Shown piece by piece: positions 21,420-32,238 of a DNA stretch of 64,000 bases (position 1 is the first letter of the stretch; the number at the start of each line of letters is the position of its first letter). The notes below the pieces were generated by a model. The model did not search any database, was not told the DNA's origin, and saw only the letters and a list, made by a program, of their open reading frames with translations. Position numbers and translations under genes: made by a program. Origin of the DNA: an uncultured Methanobrevibacter sp. (GTDB taxonomy: Archaea; Methanobacteriota; Methanobacteria; Methanobacteriales; Methanobacteriaceae); NCBI RefSeq assembly GCF_946408925.1, contig NZ_CAMJUE010000002.1:1-64000 (forward strand). The letters run 5' to 3'.

Positions 21420-24400
21420 ATGTTAAATAATAATAGAAAGATGATTATTGGAAGAAATTTCTTATTCTCTTTATGTATTATTGTTTTAATGTTTACAGCA
21501 GTTGGTTTTTCTGTTGAAAATTCATATGCTGTTGACCTTAATGATACATTCGATGAAATAAGATTGGAATCTGATGATATGAATAAACTAGAAAATTCTC
21601 AAGAAAATGAAATTTTGGAGGTGAATACACAGGATTCACAGGAAATATTGTCACAACAGATAGAAGTTGAGGGAAATTCATATTCAAATATACGTTCAAA
21701 AATCAGTTCGGCCAGTCCGGGCTCTGAAATTATTTTAAAGAATACTTATATTTCTGATGGAAATCCGATTATTATTGATAAACAGTTAACAATAACCGGG
21801 CAGTCTTCCGCCACATTAAATGGAAATCACAAGTCAATAGCATTTGTAGTGAAGGCCGGTGCAGCAGGTACTGTATTTAATAATATAAAATTTATTAATG
21901 GTAAGGGGAACTGCGGTTCTGCCGTATCCATTAGTGCAAAGAATGTTAAGGTTTTAAACTGTATTTTTGAGGATAATCGTGCAAATTATAGAGGTGCAAT
22001 AACAACGGATTATGATTTGTATAATGCTTCCGGATTGATTGTCGATAATTGTCAATTTAAAAGAAACTCCGCATATTTTGATGATTTGGATAAGTCAAGC
22101 AGTGGATCAGCGCTTTCCATGTTTGGAACAAATTCGGAAGTTAAAAACTCACTTTTTGAAAGCAATTGGGTAAAAAGTAATGTAGGATGTTTTGGAGGTG
22201 CAATACAGGTTGGTTTGGACAAACCGGGTTCAAATGCTAAAGTGACCGGATGCACTTTTAAAAATAATTATGTAAAAAGTGCTACAGATTGCCATGGTGG
22301 TGCAGGTTGCGTTCGTGATGGAACTGTGTACAGCAACTGTATTTTTATAAACAACAGTGCAGATGAAGGGGGTGCTCTGACATTCCATGCTTCCGGTGAA
22401 ATAAAAAACTGTACATTTATTGATAATGTCGCTAGAAAATATGGTGGTGCACTTTCAACCGGTTTTTTATTTGAGCGTATGGATTTAAAAATTATCGATT
22501 GTGATTTCTATGGCAATTCTGCTCCTATGGGTGGGGCTGTTCAAGCAAAAGGTATCAACATTTTAATTGATGATTCAAATTTTAAAAATAATCATGTAAC
22601 TGAAAGAGGCGGTGCTATTTATATTGAAGCCGAAGATGTGTCAATTAAAGATTCAAATTTCAATTCAAATGAGGCAAATATAAATGGAGGTGCAATTTTT
22701 ATCAATGGAAAAGATACAAGCATAAAAAATTCTTCATTCATAGCTAATAAAGCTATTCCTCATGCCAATAAACTCAATGACGGATTAGGTGGGGCTATTT
22801 ATGTGAATAGTTACCTGGCATTCATTAAAGATAATTCATTTAGACTCAATACTGCTAGAAATGGAAGTGCGATATATTACGATGAGTCCGGTGAAAAGCT
22901 CATATTGGAAAACAATGAGCTTTTTCAAAACCAGGCATGGGTATATCAGCTGCCAATTTCAGCAAATAATATTTATTACGGGGACAATGAGGAAATTAAA
23001 GTAACCCTGATTGGTGGAAACAACATTGCAAATTATGGTGACTTGGGGATTTCCAATGCAATATATAATGCTGCAGACACCTCCAATATCATAATTGATA
23101 ATGAATCTCCGGTTAACGGTGCAACAAATACCGGTGTTTTATATCAGGACAACCGTGAATACAATATTAAAGTTTCTCTAAAAGTTCAGCATGAAGACGG
23201 CACTGTTGTTTATGACGGATTAGGATATACTAGCTATTTGGGTGAAATTATCGTTAATTTGAATAACCTAAAAGCTGGAAAATATTTTGTATCTGCACAG
23301 CATTTAGAGGATACCTATTATAAAGGAATTACAAATGCAACTACATTCATTGTCACTTCAAAAGTGGATAATGAAGTAATAAAAACAGTTTCAAAAGAAG
23401 TCGGAAACTATGAGGATGTTATCAAATGGACAATTGCTATCAAAAATCATGGTCCAAGTAATTCAACAAACGTTACATTATATGATGTTTTGCCGGAAGG
23501 GGCAGAATGGATAAATGACACTGCAAAGGGCAGATATAATCATAAAAATGGAAAATTGTCTTTAGATAATTTAAATGTTGGTGAAACATTCACATTTGAT
23601 ATAATCACAGTCATTAAAAAGACCGGAACCCTGGTTAATAGGGCAAATGTTACATCTGCTGAATTTGATTCAAACATGACAAATAATTTTGATGAAAAAA
23701 GTATTTTCATAAATCCTTCAAGTGATTTGGCAGTTGTTAAGCAAGTTTCCAAAACACATCCTAATTACAAAGACCACATTAACTGGACAATAACAATATC
23801 CAACAGGGGACCTGATGTGGCTCACAATGTCATAATGTTTGACATGCTTCCTAAATCTATGATATTTGTTAGTTCAGATAGAAATTATAATAAGACTACT
23901 GGAAAATGGGAAATTGGTGTTTTGGATGTTGATGAGTCTGTGACAATCAATATTGAATGCATTGTTAATGAAACAGGCTTTTTTGAAAATTTCGTTTCGG
24001 TTAATGCGACCGAATTTGATTACGACATGACCAATAACAATGACACAAGATGGATTTTTGTCAGTCCCGCATCTGATTTGGCAATAGTCAAAACAGTCAA
24101 CTCAAGCAATGCGAACTTCAATGATTTTGTAAAATGGACACTGGTTATTACAAACAACGGACCGGATAATGCGACAAATGTGAAAGTTCTTGATTTATTG
24201 CCTGAAGGGTTCACATACATCAACTCAACTTTAGGTAACGGTGATGTGATCATAATTGACAGTTTGGAAGTGGGAAAAACAGTTAGCATTGATATCATAA
24301 CATTAGTTGAAACAACCGGAAAATATATAAATCTTGCTAATGTATCTTCAGACAATTACGATTTTAATTTGACTAATAATGAAGATGAAGAGGAAATTTA

Positions 24401-26342
24401 TATCAATCCTGCATGTGATTTGTCAGTGACAAAATCTGTAAGCGAAACTGATCCGAAGTTTAATGATGTCATTACCTGGACAATTGAGATTATAAACAAC
24501 GGTCCGGATGTGGCTCATAATGTAACCATGACTGATTTACTTCCAAAATCATTAATTTGGATAGAAGATGACAGCATGATGGATTATGATCCTTTAACCG
24601 GAATACTGTTCTTGGAAGAGTTGGACGTTGATGAATCTTATGTCTTAAACATTGAATGCAGAGTCAACGGAACTGGATTAATATGCAATAATGTTTCTGT
24701 TGTTGCAAGCGAATATGATTACAATCTGACCAATAATTTTGATAATGAAACTATTGATGTCGAAAAATCTGCAGATGTGTCTGTAATTAAATCTGTAAAT
24801 AATTCCAATCCTAATTACAATGATTTTGTAGTGTGGAAATTAGTCATTTCTAATAAGGGTCCTGATAAGGCAACTAATGTATATGTTAAAGACGCCCTGC
24901 CTGAAGGGTTGGTACTGGTTAATTATACTGCAACAAAAGGAATCTATTATGATGGTGTATGGAGAATGTGTTGTTTGGAGAATGGAGAAGTTCAAACAAT
25001 TGAAATACTTTCCAAGGTCAATAAAACCGGTGAAATTATTAATATTGCGTCCATCCGTGCTGATGAACATGATTCAAACGAAAGTAACAACATTGATAAT
25101 GAGTCTATCGATGTTCCTTTGGCAGTTGATTTGCAAGTTGTTATTGAAGTCAACAATACCAGTCCTGTTTTTGGAGAGGCTGTCAAATGGAATATTGTTG
25201 TAACAAATAATGGTCCGGATAATGCAACAGGAGTTGTATTAAAAGATATTTTGCCTGATGAATTAATATTTGTAGGGTATAAATCAAGCAAAGGAATATT
25301 TGGCAAAAACTTATGGGATATTGGTTCATTAAATGTTGGAGAACAAGAATCTCTGGATATAATCACTATTTCCAATGATTTGGGAAAAATTTATAATGAT
25401 GCTGATGTTAATTCTACAGAATATGATTGGAATATGTCAAATAATCATGACCAGGCACTGATTGATGTCAGACCTATTGCTGATTTGTCAATCGAAAAAT
25501 TTGTGGATAAATCACAGCCAAAATATGGTGAAACAATTAAATGGACATTAATCGTGTTTAATAACGGTCCAAATATTGCACATAATGTTGTTGTTGAAGA
25601 TGTTTTACCTGAAGGATTGAAATTCATTAGTTCCAATGGTGATTATTCCAATAATATTTGGAAAATTGAAAGCTTGAAGGTGGGTGAGAAAAAATCATTA
25701 GAAATCCTATGCAAAGTTACTTCAACAGGAGACATTATAAATGTTGCCAATGTTAGAGCGGATGAATTGGATTTGGATGAATCTAATAATCATGCTGAGG
25801 AAAATATAAATGTTCCTCCCGCAAGTGACTTGTCCATTACAAAAATTGCATCTAAATATAGGTATCGTGTTGGAGATGTAATTGAGTATATGATTGAAGT
25901 GGTAAATAATGGTCCGGATACTGCACGCAATATTAAGATAACTGAAATTTTAGATGATTTATTGAAAATAAAATCATTTAAGACATCTAAAGGTTCATTT
26001 AATAAATTTGCGAAAGTTTGGACTATTAAAAGTTTGGATTATGGTGAATCTGCAAGGTTATTTATCAAAGTTGTTGCTTTGGGTTCAGGCATTATTAAAA
26101 ATGCTGTTCAAGTGGAAAGTGACACTTATGACCCGGATAAATCTAACAATCACGACTATGCAGTGGTAAATGTAACTGAAAATCCTTCAAATGATGTTTC
26201 AAATCGTTCTATGAATGTTTTAAATGAGAAAACTCCAAGTGTTCTTCAATTGCATCCAACTGCTAATCCAATTGTTGTTTTAATGATTTCCTTGCTGTTT
26301 TCAATTATATTTTTGGGCAGTAATATTTCGAAGAAACAATAA
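21420..26342 (+). CDS. Adhesin-like surface protein: beta-helix, 8 DUF11-like repeats, C-terminal TM
   Basis: Signal peptide; right-handed beta-helix repeats (GGA...NSxFxxN); eight W(T/K)xxxxNxGPxxAxNVxxxDxLP units; C-terminal VVLMISLLFSIIFLGSNISKKQ. Confidence 0.93.
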   Translation: MLNNNRKMIIGRNFLFSLCIIVLMFTAVGFSVENSYAVDLNDTFDEIRLESDDMNKLENSQENEILEVNTQDSQEILSQQIEVEGNSYSNIRSKISSASPGSEIILKNTYISDGNPIIIDKQLTITGQSSATLNGNHKSIAFVVKAGAAGTVFNNIKFINGKGNCGSAVSISAKNVKVLNCIFEDNRANYRGAITTDYDLYNASGLIVDNCQFKRNSAYFDDLDKSSSGSALSMFGTNSEVKNSLFESNWVKSNVGCFGGAIQVGLDKPGSNAKVTGCTFKNNYVKSATDCHGGAGCVRDGTVYSNCIFINNSADEGGALTFHASGEIKNCTFIDNVARKYGGALSTGFLFERMDLKIIDCDFYGNSAPMGGAVQAKGINILIDDSNFKNNHVTERGGAIYIEAEDVSIKDSNFNSNEANINGGAIFINGKDTSIKNSSFIANKAIPHANKLNDGLGGAIYVNSYLAFIKDNSFRLNTARNGSAIYYDESGEKLILENNELFQNQAWVYQLPISANNIYYGDNEEIKVTLIGGNNIANYGDLGISNAIYNAADTSNIIIDNESPVNGATNTGVLYQDNREYNIKVSLKVQHEDGTVVYDGLGYTSYLGEIIVNLNNLKAGKYFVSAQHLEDTYYKGITNATTFIVTSKVDNEVIKTVSKEVGNYEDVIKWTIAIKNHGPSNSTNVTLYDVLPEGAEWINDTAKGRYNHKNGKLSLDNLNVGETFTFDIITVIKKTGTLVNRANVTSAEFDSNMTNNFDEKSIFINPSSDLAVVKQVSKTHPNYKDHINWTITISNRGPDVAHNVIMFDMLPKSMIFVSSDRNYNKTTGKWEIGVLDVDESVTINIECIVNETGFFENFVSVNATEFDYDMTNNNDTRWIFVSPASDLAIVKTVNSSNANFNDFVKWTLVITNNGPDNATNVKVLDLLPEGFTYINSTLGNGDVIIIDSLEVGKTVSIDIITLVETTGKYINLANVSSDNYDFNLTNNEDEEEIYINPACDLSVTKSVSETDPKFNDVITWTIEIINNGPDVAHNVTMTDLLPKSLIWIEDDSMMDYDPLTGILFLEELDVDESYVLNIECRVNGTGLICNNVSVVASEYDYNLTNNFDNETIDVEKSADVSVIKSVNNSNPNYNDFVVWKLVISNKGPDKATNVYVKDALPEGLVLVNYTATKGIYYDGVWRMCCLENGEVQTIEILSKVNKTGEIINIASIRADEHDSNESNNIDNESIDVPLAVDLQVVIEVNNTSPVFGEAVKWNIVVTNNGPDNATGVVLKDILPDELIFVGYKSSKGIFGKNLWDIGSLNVGEQESLDIITISNDLGKIYNDADVNSTEYDWNMSNNHDQALIDVRPIADLSIEKFVDKSQPKYGETIKWTLIVFNNGPNIAHNVVVEDVLPEGLKFISSNGDYSNNIWKIESLKVGEKKSLEILCKVTSTGDIINVANVRADELDLDESNNHAEENINVPPASDLSITKIASKYRYRVGDVIEYMIEVVNNGPDTARNIKITEILDDLLKIKSFKTSKGSFNKFAKVWTIKSLDYGESARLFIKVVALGSGIIKNAVQVESDTYDPDKSNNHDYAVVNVTENPSNDVSNRSMNVLNEKTPSVLQLHPTANPIVVLMISLLFSIIFLGSNISKKQ

Positions 26343-26347
26343 ATTAA

Positions 26348-26380
26348 AGTAGCATTTTTGCTACTATTTTTATTTTTTTT
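26348..26380 (+). terminator. Terminator after adhesin gene
   Basis: AGTAGCA-TTTT-TGCTACT followed by T-rich run. Confidence 0.7.
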
Positions 26381-26498
26381 AAAACGATTTTTCAAAATTT
26401 TTCAAGTATTCAAATTATTAATTTTACACTATATTATTTTGCATGTTATGCTGATAACTAGTCAAATAATGCTCCGTTTATGTAAAATAATGAAAACC

Positions 26499-26506
26499 TT
26501 TATATA
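26499..26506 (+). promoter_or_regulatory. Candidate TATA box of the histone-fold gene
   Basis: GAAAACC-TTTATATA with purine-rich BRE-like upstream element. Confidence 0.45.
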
Positions 26507-26608
26507 AAACTTTCAATAAATATTTATGTAGATATTGATGTAATTACGATTTTTTCGAAAAGTTTGTAATTCGCTCAATATTATTGAATAATCAAAAGAG
26601 GTGTAATT

Positions 26609-27046
26609 ATGGCTGAAGAAGAAAAAATTGAAGAAACTTCAGAAGAGTATTATGAAGATGATGAAGAAAAATTACCTTTCGCTAAAGCTGAAGTTGTCAG
26701 ATTAATGAAAGAAAATCTTGATGATGACAAAATGATTAGGGAAAGAGTAAAAGTTGAGATGAACAAATTTTTAGGTGAAGTATTAAAAAATGTATGTAAA
26801 CAATTAAACGAATATCCATACACTACAATTGAATACGAAATGCTTAAAGAATCAATTTATCCATATACCAATATTGAAAGAATCAATCAAGAAAAAGAAA
26901 GAATTTTATTACATTTAGAAGCTATTAAAGCAGATTGTAATGCATTAGCTATGGATGTACAAAGAACATTAAAATTAAAAGATGTTGCAGAAGAAGACTC
27001 TTTTGTTAGCTTTTCTGCAACCGAAGACGAAGAGGAAGAAGAATAA
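26609..27046 (+). CDS. Histone-fold protein with acidic tails and C-terminal helical extension
   Basis: [58 protein letters not shown] aligns by eye with archaeal histone LPIAPIGRIIKDAG...RKTIKAEDIELA; SD AGAGGTG. Confidence 0.65.
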   Translation: MAEEEKIEETSEEYYEDDEEKLPFAKAEVVRLMKENLDDDKMIRERVKVEMNKFLGEVLKNVCKQLNEYPYTTIEYEMLKESIYPYTNIERINQEKERILLHLEAIKADCNALAMDVQRTLKLKDVAEEDSFVSFSATEDEEEEE

Positions 27047-27054
27047 TCTCTTCC

Positions 27055-27636
27055 TTAATTATCTTCAATATGACTAAAACCTGTTTTTAAATTATGCAAT
27101 TCCTCTTCGGGAATTTCTAAAATTTCAACGCTGTCGCTTACAACATTACTTTGTCCAAACGGATCAAGTATGATTAAAGTTGCACTACCATTTCCTTTTT
27201 TAAGTTCTTGAATTTGATTCAATGCATGTTTGCCGTTTTTTTGAGATTCGGCATCATTAAATAATGTTAATGCTTTTTTTACAGCACTTTCAAAACGGGT
27301 AAGCACTCCCTCAACATTGGTGACATAACCTTCGGATTTTGGTCCAGGTTCCACTTTCACACCAATTTCAGGTATGATTACTGTTGCAGATTGGGACCTT
27401 ACCACTCTGACTGATAAATTGTTTTTATTTATTTCCAACACATATTTTGCAGGGTCATTTTGTTCCAAAGCTATAATGTCTGAGTGTTTAAATCCGCATG
27501 AAGGGCATTGGATTGTTGTTTCCATAACTTTTCCAAAATGAGGAATTTCTATTTCTTTCATAATTGACTTTGCAACACCTTCAATACTGCATGCCGGACA
27601 TCTAATAATCATTTCGTTAATTGTTTCATCATTCAT
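27055..27636 (-). CDS. ZPR1 zinc-finger domain protein
   Basis: CPACSIEGVAKSIMKEIEIPHFGKVMETTIQCPSCGFKHSDI. Confidence 0.93.
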   Translation of the reverse strand: MNDETINEMIIRCPACSIEGVAKSIMKEIEIPHFGKVMETTIQCPSCGFKHSDIIALEQNDPAKYVLEINKNNLSVRVVRSQSATVIIPEIGVKVEPGPKSEGYVTNVEGVLTRFESAVKKALTLFNDAESQKNGKHALNQIQELKKGNGSATLIILDPFGQSNVVSDSVEILEIPEEELHNLKTGFSHIEDN

Positions 27637-28573
27637 TTAAAACAAATCCTTTTCTAGTTAATTCACTAACGATTTTATCTAATTTTTCCTGATTGGAAGC
27701 GCAAATTGTTGTTTTTCTATATTCAGATAATTTATATAATTCGGTCAGGTACTCTTTTCTGTTTTCATCTTCATTGATTTTCTTAATGAAGTTATTTGCT
27801 GATTTACTATCTGAAACAGAAATATTTCTCATTAACGGTTCTTTAAATCCTTTGATGTTATATGTGACTTTTTCGATGCTGCCTCCGTTCTTAGTAATTA
27901 TAATATCTATCACGTCTTCCAGTTCATCGACACTATTGACCAAATTTATTGTGGTGCAGGACCTGTTAATTATGGATAATATTTTATCCAATGTTTTTTC
28001 AACAGATTCTGTTTGAATTATATGGACATTATTCGCTTCTGCCTGGGTTAATAAATGATCATGGATAATTCTATTTTCTTTAAAGAAATCTAATTGTTTT
28101 CCACCTCTATGAATCTGGACAGCTCTTTTTACAAATCTTTCCTTATGTGATTCTTCATCAGAACTTAAAACGAAAAAATATATATTTGCATATTCCTTAA
28201 ATTGTTCTGTGTTGATCAATCCCGGAACTAAATGAACTCCTTCTATAATGATGTCATCATAATCGGTTATTGCCCTTTGGATTATTTTTTCCAAACCCGG
28301 AATCACATAGGATGCATGGTCATCAAATCCTGCAGAAACTAAATCGTCATAACTTGTGTATCGGCTTTTATTTCTAATGTTTTTATATGCATCATAAGAT
28401 GAACTGTGCAGTGATGGAGCATATTCTTTACCAATAATCCCTCTAACAACTGCTCTAATAAAATCACTTTCAATTAAATGCTTAATATTTAAAGATTTAG
28501 CAAGTTCTGAAGCAATAGTTGATTTTCCAATCCCTGATGCACTTCCTATAAGTATAACATAAGGTTTTTTCAT
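27629..28573 (-). CDS. 2-phosphoglycerate kinase-like P-loop kinase
   Basis: ILIGSASGIGKSTIASELAKSLNIKHLIESDFIRAVVRGIIGKEYAPSLHSSSYDAYK. Confidence 0.88.
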   Translation of the reverse strand: MKKPYVILIGSASGIGKSTIASELAKSLNIKHLIESDFIRAVVRGIIGKEYAPSLHSSSYDAYKNIRNKSRYTSYDDLVSAGFDDHASYVIPGLEKIIQRAITDYDDIIIEGVHLVPGLINTEQFKEYANIYFFVLSSDEESHKERFVKRAVQIHRGGKQLDFFKENRIIHDHLLTQAEANNVHIIQTESVEKTLDKILSIINRSCTTINLVNSVDELEDVIDIIITKNGGSIEKVTYNIKGFKEPLMRNISVSDSKSANNFIKKINEDENRKEYLTELYKLSEYRKTTICASNQEKLDKIVSELTRKGFVLNE

Positions 28574-28763
28574 CTTAGTTATCTCCTAAAAAGTTTTTTT
28601 AATTAATTCTAATATATGTAATTTTTCCTTAAAAAACATTATACTTTATTAATGTGAAAAATTATAATTAATTATAATAACAATTTTTTAAAATATTTCT
28701 TTTAAAAATTTTTAATTATATTAAGTTAATGATTAGTTATAAGTTATAAATTATAGGATAGGG

Positions 28764-29825
28764 GTGAAGTTTTTGTATTCAGTAAAATCAGTAAAAGAAA
28801 TTCAAGATTTAAATCCATTCATTGTAGTTGGCTGTGGAGGTGGTGGAGAGAAATTTTCCAACCTCGAAGGAGTAGATGCAGTTGGATTCATTGATGATGA
28901 TGTGAGAAAACAGGGAAAACAATATTGTGGTAAGATTGTATCTGGCAGTTTGGAGGAATGCTTAAAAGATGCGCCTGATGCAAAGTCTTTGGTTATAATG
29001 TTGCCGATTGGCGCTGAAGGTACAGCGTTAAAATATGCAGTTCAGGCCATTGATAATGGATTGAATGTTATCACTTCTTTTAGATCATTATCTATTCAAG
29101 AAAACCTGTCTTTAAAAAAATTTGCTGATTCAAAAAATGTTGTTATAAAGGAAATCGGTCCTAGACTTGATGTAGTTGAAAAAATAGCAGGTGTTGCCCC
29201 TAAAAAATCCTGCGAAGTTTTACCTAAAATATCCTATACTCCTAAAGCACCAGTAATTTTCGTTGGAGGAACATCACAAGAATGCGGAAAAAGAACAACC
29301 ACTAAAATGCTTGGTTTGGCAAGTAGTGAACGAGGAATGACTCCGGCAATCATATCTACTGATGAAATGGGTTTGGAAGAACCTACTGATTTTAACTTTA
29401 GAGCAGGAAGTTTATCTGCTATGGATGTTCCATCAGCAGTATTGTCTGCTATAAAATATGTTGAAGAAACTAAAAAACCAGATATTATTTTTATTGAGGG
29501 TCAGTCTAGTTTGACTGAAAATGGAAATCCTCATCCAAGAGGCTTGTCTGCGGCAATTTTAATAGGTGCTGCTCCAGATGCAGTTATTGTGGGACATAGA
29601 CCTAACCACCCTTATAGGGAACCTAGAGGTATTGAAGAAGAGATTAAGGCTATTGAAGCTGTTGAACCGACAAAAGTTGTTGGATTATCAATTAATCTTA
29701 AAAATGCAGAATTAGATATGTGTCCTGAATACTTTGAAGATACATTTGACTTGCCTGCCGAAGATGTTTATAATAATGGTGCTTCAAAATTATTAGATGC
29801 TATTTTGGAATATTTAGAGGAGTAA
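28764..29825 (+). CDS. DUF1611 domain protein
   Basis: [26 protein letters not shown]...[43 protein letters not shown] at 28773 is an alternative start. Confidence 0.8.
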   Translation: MKFLYSVKSVKEIQDLNPFIVVGCGGGGEKFSNLEGVDAVGFIDDDVRKQGKQYCGKIVSGSLEECLKDAPDAKSLVIMLPIGAEGTALKYAVQAIDNGLNVITSFRSLSIQENLSLKKFADSKNVVIKEIGPRLDVVEKIAGVAPKKSCEVLPKISYTPKAPVIFVGGTSQECGKRTTTKMLGLASSERGMTPAIISTDEMGLEEPTDFNFRAGSLSAMDVPSAVLSAIKYVEETKKPDIIFIEGQSSLTENGNPHPRGLSAAILIGAAPDAVIVGHRPNHPYREPRGIEEEIKAIEAVEPTKVVGLSINLKNAELDMCPEYFEDTFDLPAEDVYNNGASKLLDAILEYLEE

Positions 29826-29830
29826 TTTAA

Positions 29831-30397
29831 ATGAGTTTTAAAGATGATATAAAAAGAAGTTTAGGTTTTGAAGAAACTGAATCTAATGAACAGAAAAAAG
29901 GGGTTCAGGATGTTTTTAATTCAATTAAAAGTATCATAACTCCTAAGGATAATTATAGTGGACAGCGAGGCAGTTCACAGCAGCAATACAGGCCTAATCA
30001 GCAACCTCAATATAGGGCTAATCCGCAACCGCAATATAGGCAAGCTCCAAGACCGGAACAAGGTCCTACTCGTCCTGCACCAAGACCTACTCCTGTTTAT
30101 GATGAATTTGAAGTGATTGAACCAGAACAATCCTACTATGAAATTGTTTTGATTAGACCGAAGACAATTGATGATATTAATTATATTGTTGATCAGGTGA
30201 TTGAGGAAAGAAATCCTGTTATTGTGGATTTATCATTTTTAGAAAAGGAAAGTGTTCCTAACTTCAGATTAGCAGGGGATAAAATTAAACAAATGCGTTC
30301 AAGGTATGGTGCTCAGGCATTATTGCTTTCACGTAGCGAAGAAAAAAATCTGATTATTATTACACCTAAAAAAGTACAAGTAATTAATAAGGGATAA
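29831..30397 (+). CDS. sepF: Archaeal cell division protein SepF
   Basis: Amphipathic N-terminus, Q/P/R-rich linker, SepF core VLIRPKTIDDINYIVDQVIEERNPVIVDLSFLEKE. Confidence 0.92.
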   Translation: MSFKDDIKRSLGFEETESNEQKKGVQDVFNSIKSIITPKDNYSGQRGSSQQQYRPNQQPQYRANPQPQYRQAPRPEQGPTRPAPRPTPVYDEFEVIEPEQSYYEIVLIRPKTIDDINYIVDQVIEERNPVIVDLSFLEKESVPNFRLAGDKIKQMRSRYGAQALLLSRSEEKNLIIITPKKVQVINKG

Positions 30398-30414
30398 GTA
30401 GATTAATTTCTACT
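30397..30414. terminator. Convergent hairpin between sepF and TDT transporter
   Basis: AGTAGA-TTAATT-TCTACT followed by T-rich tract. Confidence 0.6.
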
Positions 30415-30418
30415 TTTA

Positions 30419-31318
30419 CTATTTTTTTAAGAATATGCAATATTTAACTATTACATAAAGTACAAGTGATGCTGCTGTAACAGTTTGAAAAATTAAAACC
30501 GCATTTAATATATTGTTGAATCCTATTGCGGTCAAAACTCCCTTTGTGGCAAGTGCGCTTATTACAAATGGAAATGTAAATGCTGCAAAACTTGGGTAAA
30601 ATTCTAAATTTCTAAAACTGATCAGTTTATAGAATGCAAAGACGTAAAATATTAATGCAATTCCATATAGTATGATTGTGAATTCGATTGAAATGCTTTG
30701 AGCAGAATTTAAATATCCAAAAAGCAGTATGCTGAATAATGCTGTAAAAATGCATGTCAATGGTTTATTGGCGTCGGGAATCTTTTTGTAGACAAACTCC
30801 CTATATAATACTGCTGGAGTGGATACCAGCATGCCGATAAAACCTATTGCGAAGAAAATAAAGTCTATTTCATGGATTCCATGGAAGTGTGCGGTAATTG
30901 CTGCCATGGTTATTCCGACATACACTATCCAGTAACTTGGATAGACATTGGAAATATTAAAATCACATATGATAAAATGATATGTAAAGTAAATTATTAA
31001 CAAAATATGAAGCACAATTCCAATTATCCAGATGGTATATGCAATACTTGGTATAAATGGTATGAGATATGTAGATAAAATCATCAAACTCATCGAAAAA
31101 GTTCCGGAACTGCTGGTCACAACCGGATTTTTAAAGTCATTTTTTATATCCTGAGGATAAAGAACAACTTTCAAGATAATTAAAATTAAAAATATGGCTC
31201 CAACTATCCCAAATGCATATCTTAAGTAAGGATGAACATCCTGAAGCAAATTTCCGAGAGATAATGTGGCCAGTATTATTCCAGTAATTGGAATCGGCAA
31301 ATTTTTAATTAGGTTCAT
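30419..31318 (-). CDS. TDT family (tellurite resistance/dicarboxylate) transporter
   Basis: ~10 TM; LPIPITGIILATLSLGNLLQ...SSGTFSMSLMILSTYLIPF. Confidence 0.85.
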   Translation of the reverse strand: MNLIKNLPIPITGIILATLSLGNLLQDVHPYLRYAFGIVGAIFLILIILKVVLYPQDIKNDFKNPVVTSSSGTFSMSLMILSTYLIPFIPSIAYTIWIIGIVLHILLIIYFTYHFIICDFNISNVYPSYWIVYVGITMAAITAHFHGIHEIDFIFFAIGFIGMLVSTPAVLYREFVYKKIPDANKPLTCIFTALFSILLFGYLNSAQSISIEFTIILYGIALIFYVFAFYKLISFRNLEFYPSFAAFTFPFVISALATKGVLTAIGFNNILNAVLIFQTVTAASLVLYVIVKYCIFLKK

Positions 31319-31326
31319 GATAATCT

Positions 31327-32082
31327 TTATAACTTAAAGAATTTTTGGGCATTTTTGAAAGATACTTTTTCGATTTCACTATTTTTATATCCCTGTCTGG
31401 CCAATTCACGTATTGTTTTTGGAACGGAAAGGGGATCTGATGGCTTGTTGCTGATATCACTATTCAGCAGGAAGCGGTCAAATCCGTATTTGTCTAAAAT
31501 GGATATTGCCTCAAACCTGTCCATTTTTTGTGGCTGGACAGTTAATCCCAACATGCAGTCAGTATCAATAACGTTTTCTATAACTTGTGGGTTGATATGG
31601 TCGATTACTGCTTGATTTTCATCAATATGCTGCGGGATAATATCTAGGATTACTTTCAAAACTTCCAGTTTATTTTTTCTGGGGGTGTGTATTATTACCT
31701 TTGAATTTGTTTCGCTAGCTATATTTAACTGTTCTTTGAATATTTCAATTTCATTGTCTGTTAAATCTTCAAGGCCAATTTCTCCGATTGCAACAATTTG
31801 TTCGGATTCAATCCATTGTTTTAAATTATCAAAAATTATTTCCGGATTAATATTTGAATTTGTAGGATGAATCCCCAGTGCTACTTTTAAATCAATTCCA
31901 TATTCCATTGCTCTTTTTGTATCAAATTCCAGAATTCTGTTTAAGTGGTTTAAAAGTATAATGTCTTGGGGTATATTATATGGATAGTAGCTGCATGTTA
32001 TTGCACAGTCAATCCCTGCTAAATACATTTGTTTAAAATCTTCTCCACTACGTGCATCTGCATGAATATGTGTATCTATCAT
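31327..32082 (-). CDS. TatD-like metal-dependent hydrolase (second paralogue)
   Basis: MIDTHIHADARS...LGIHPTNSN...AIGEIGLEDL...IIHTPR...LNSDIS. Confidence 0.9.
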   Translation of the reverse strand: MIDTHIHADARSGEDFKQMYLAGIDCAITCSYYPYNIPQDIILLNHLNRILEFDTKRAMEYGIDLKVALGIHPTNSNINPEIIFDNLKQWIESEQIVAIGEIGLEDLTDNEIEIFKEQLNIASETNSKVIIHTPRKNKLEVLKVILDIIPQHIDENQAVIDHINPQVIENVIDTDCMLGLTVQPQKMDRFEAISILDKYGFDRFLLNSDISNKPSDPLSVPKTIRELARQGYKNSEIEKVSFKNAQKFFKL

Positions 32083-32238
32083 TTTAATCACTGGTCAATA
32101 TTTATATTTTTTTTTAAAATTTATTTAATTTTTTTTTCATTATTAAAGTTTTTGCATGTGCGATTTTTCACATTTGCTCACTTCAAGAGGTTTTATATTT
32201 TATAGTAATAAAAAATACTGTATAAGTAATACACACAA

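Noticed and set aside
22052-25636. Antisense and out-of-frame ORFs in the adhesin gene
   Set aside because: Derived from DUF11 and beta-helix repeats in other frames.
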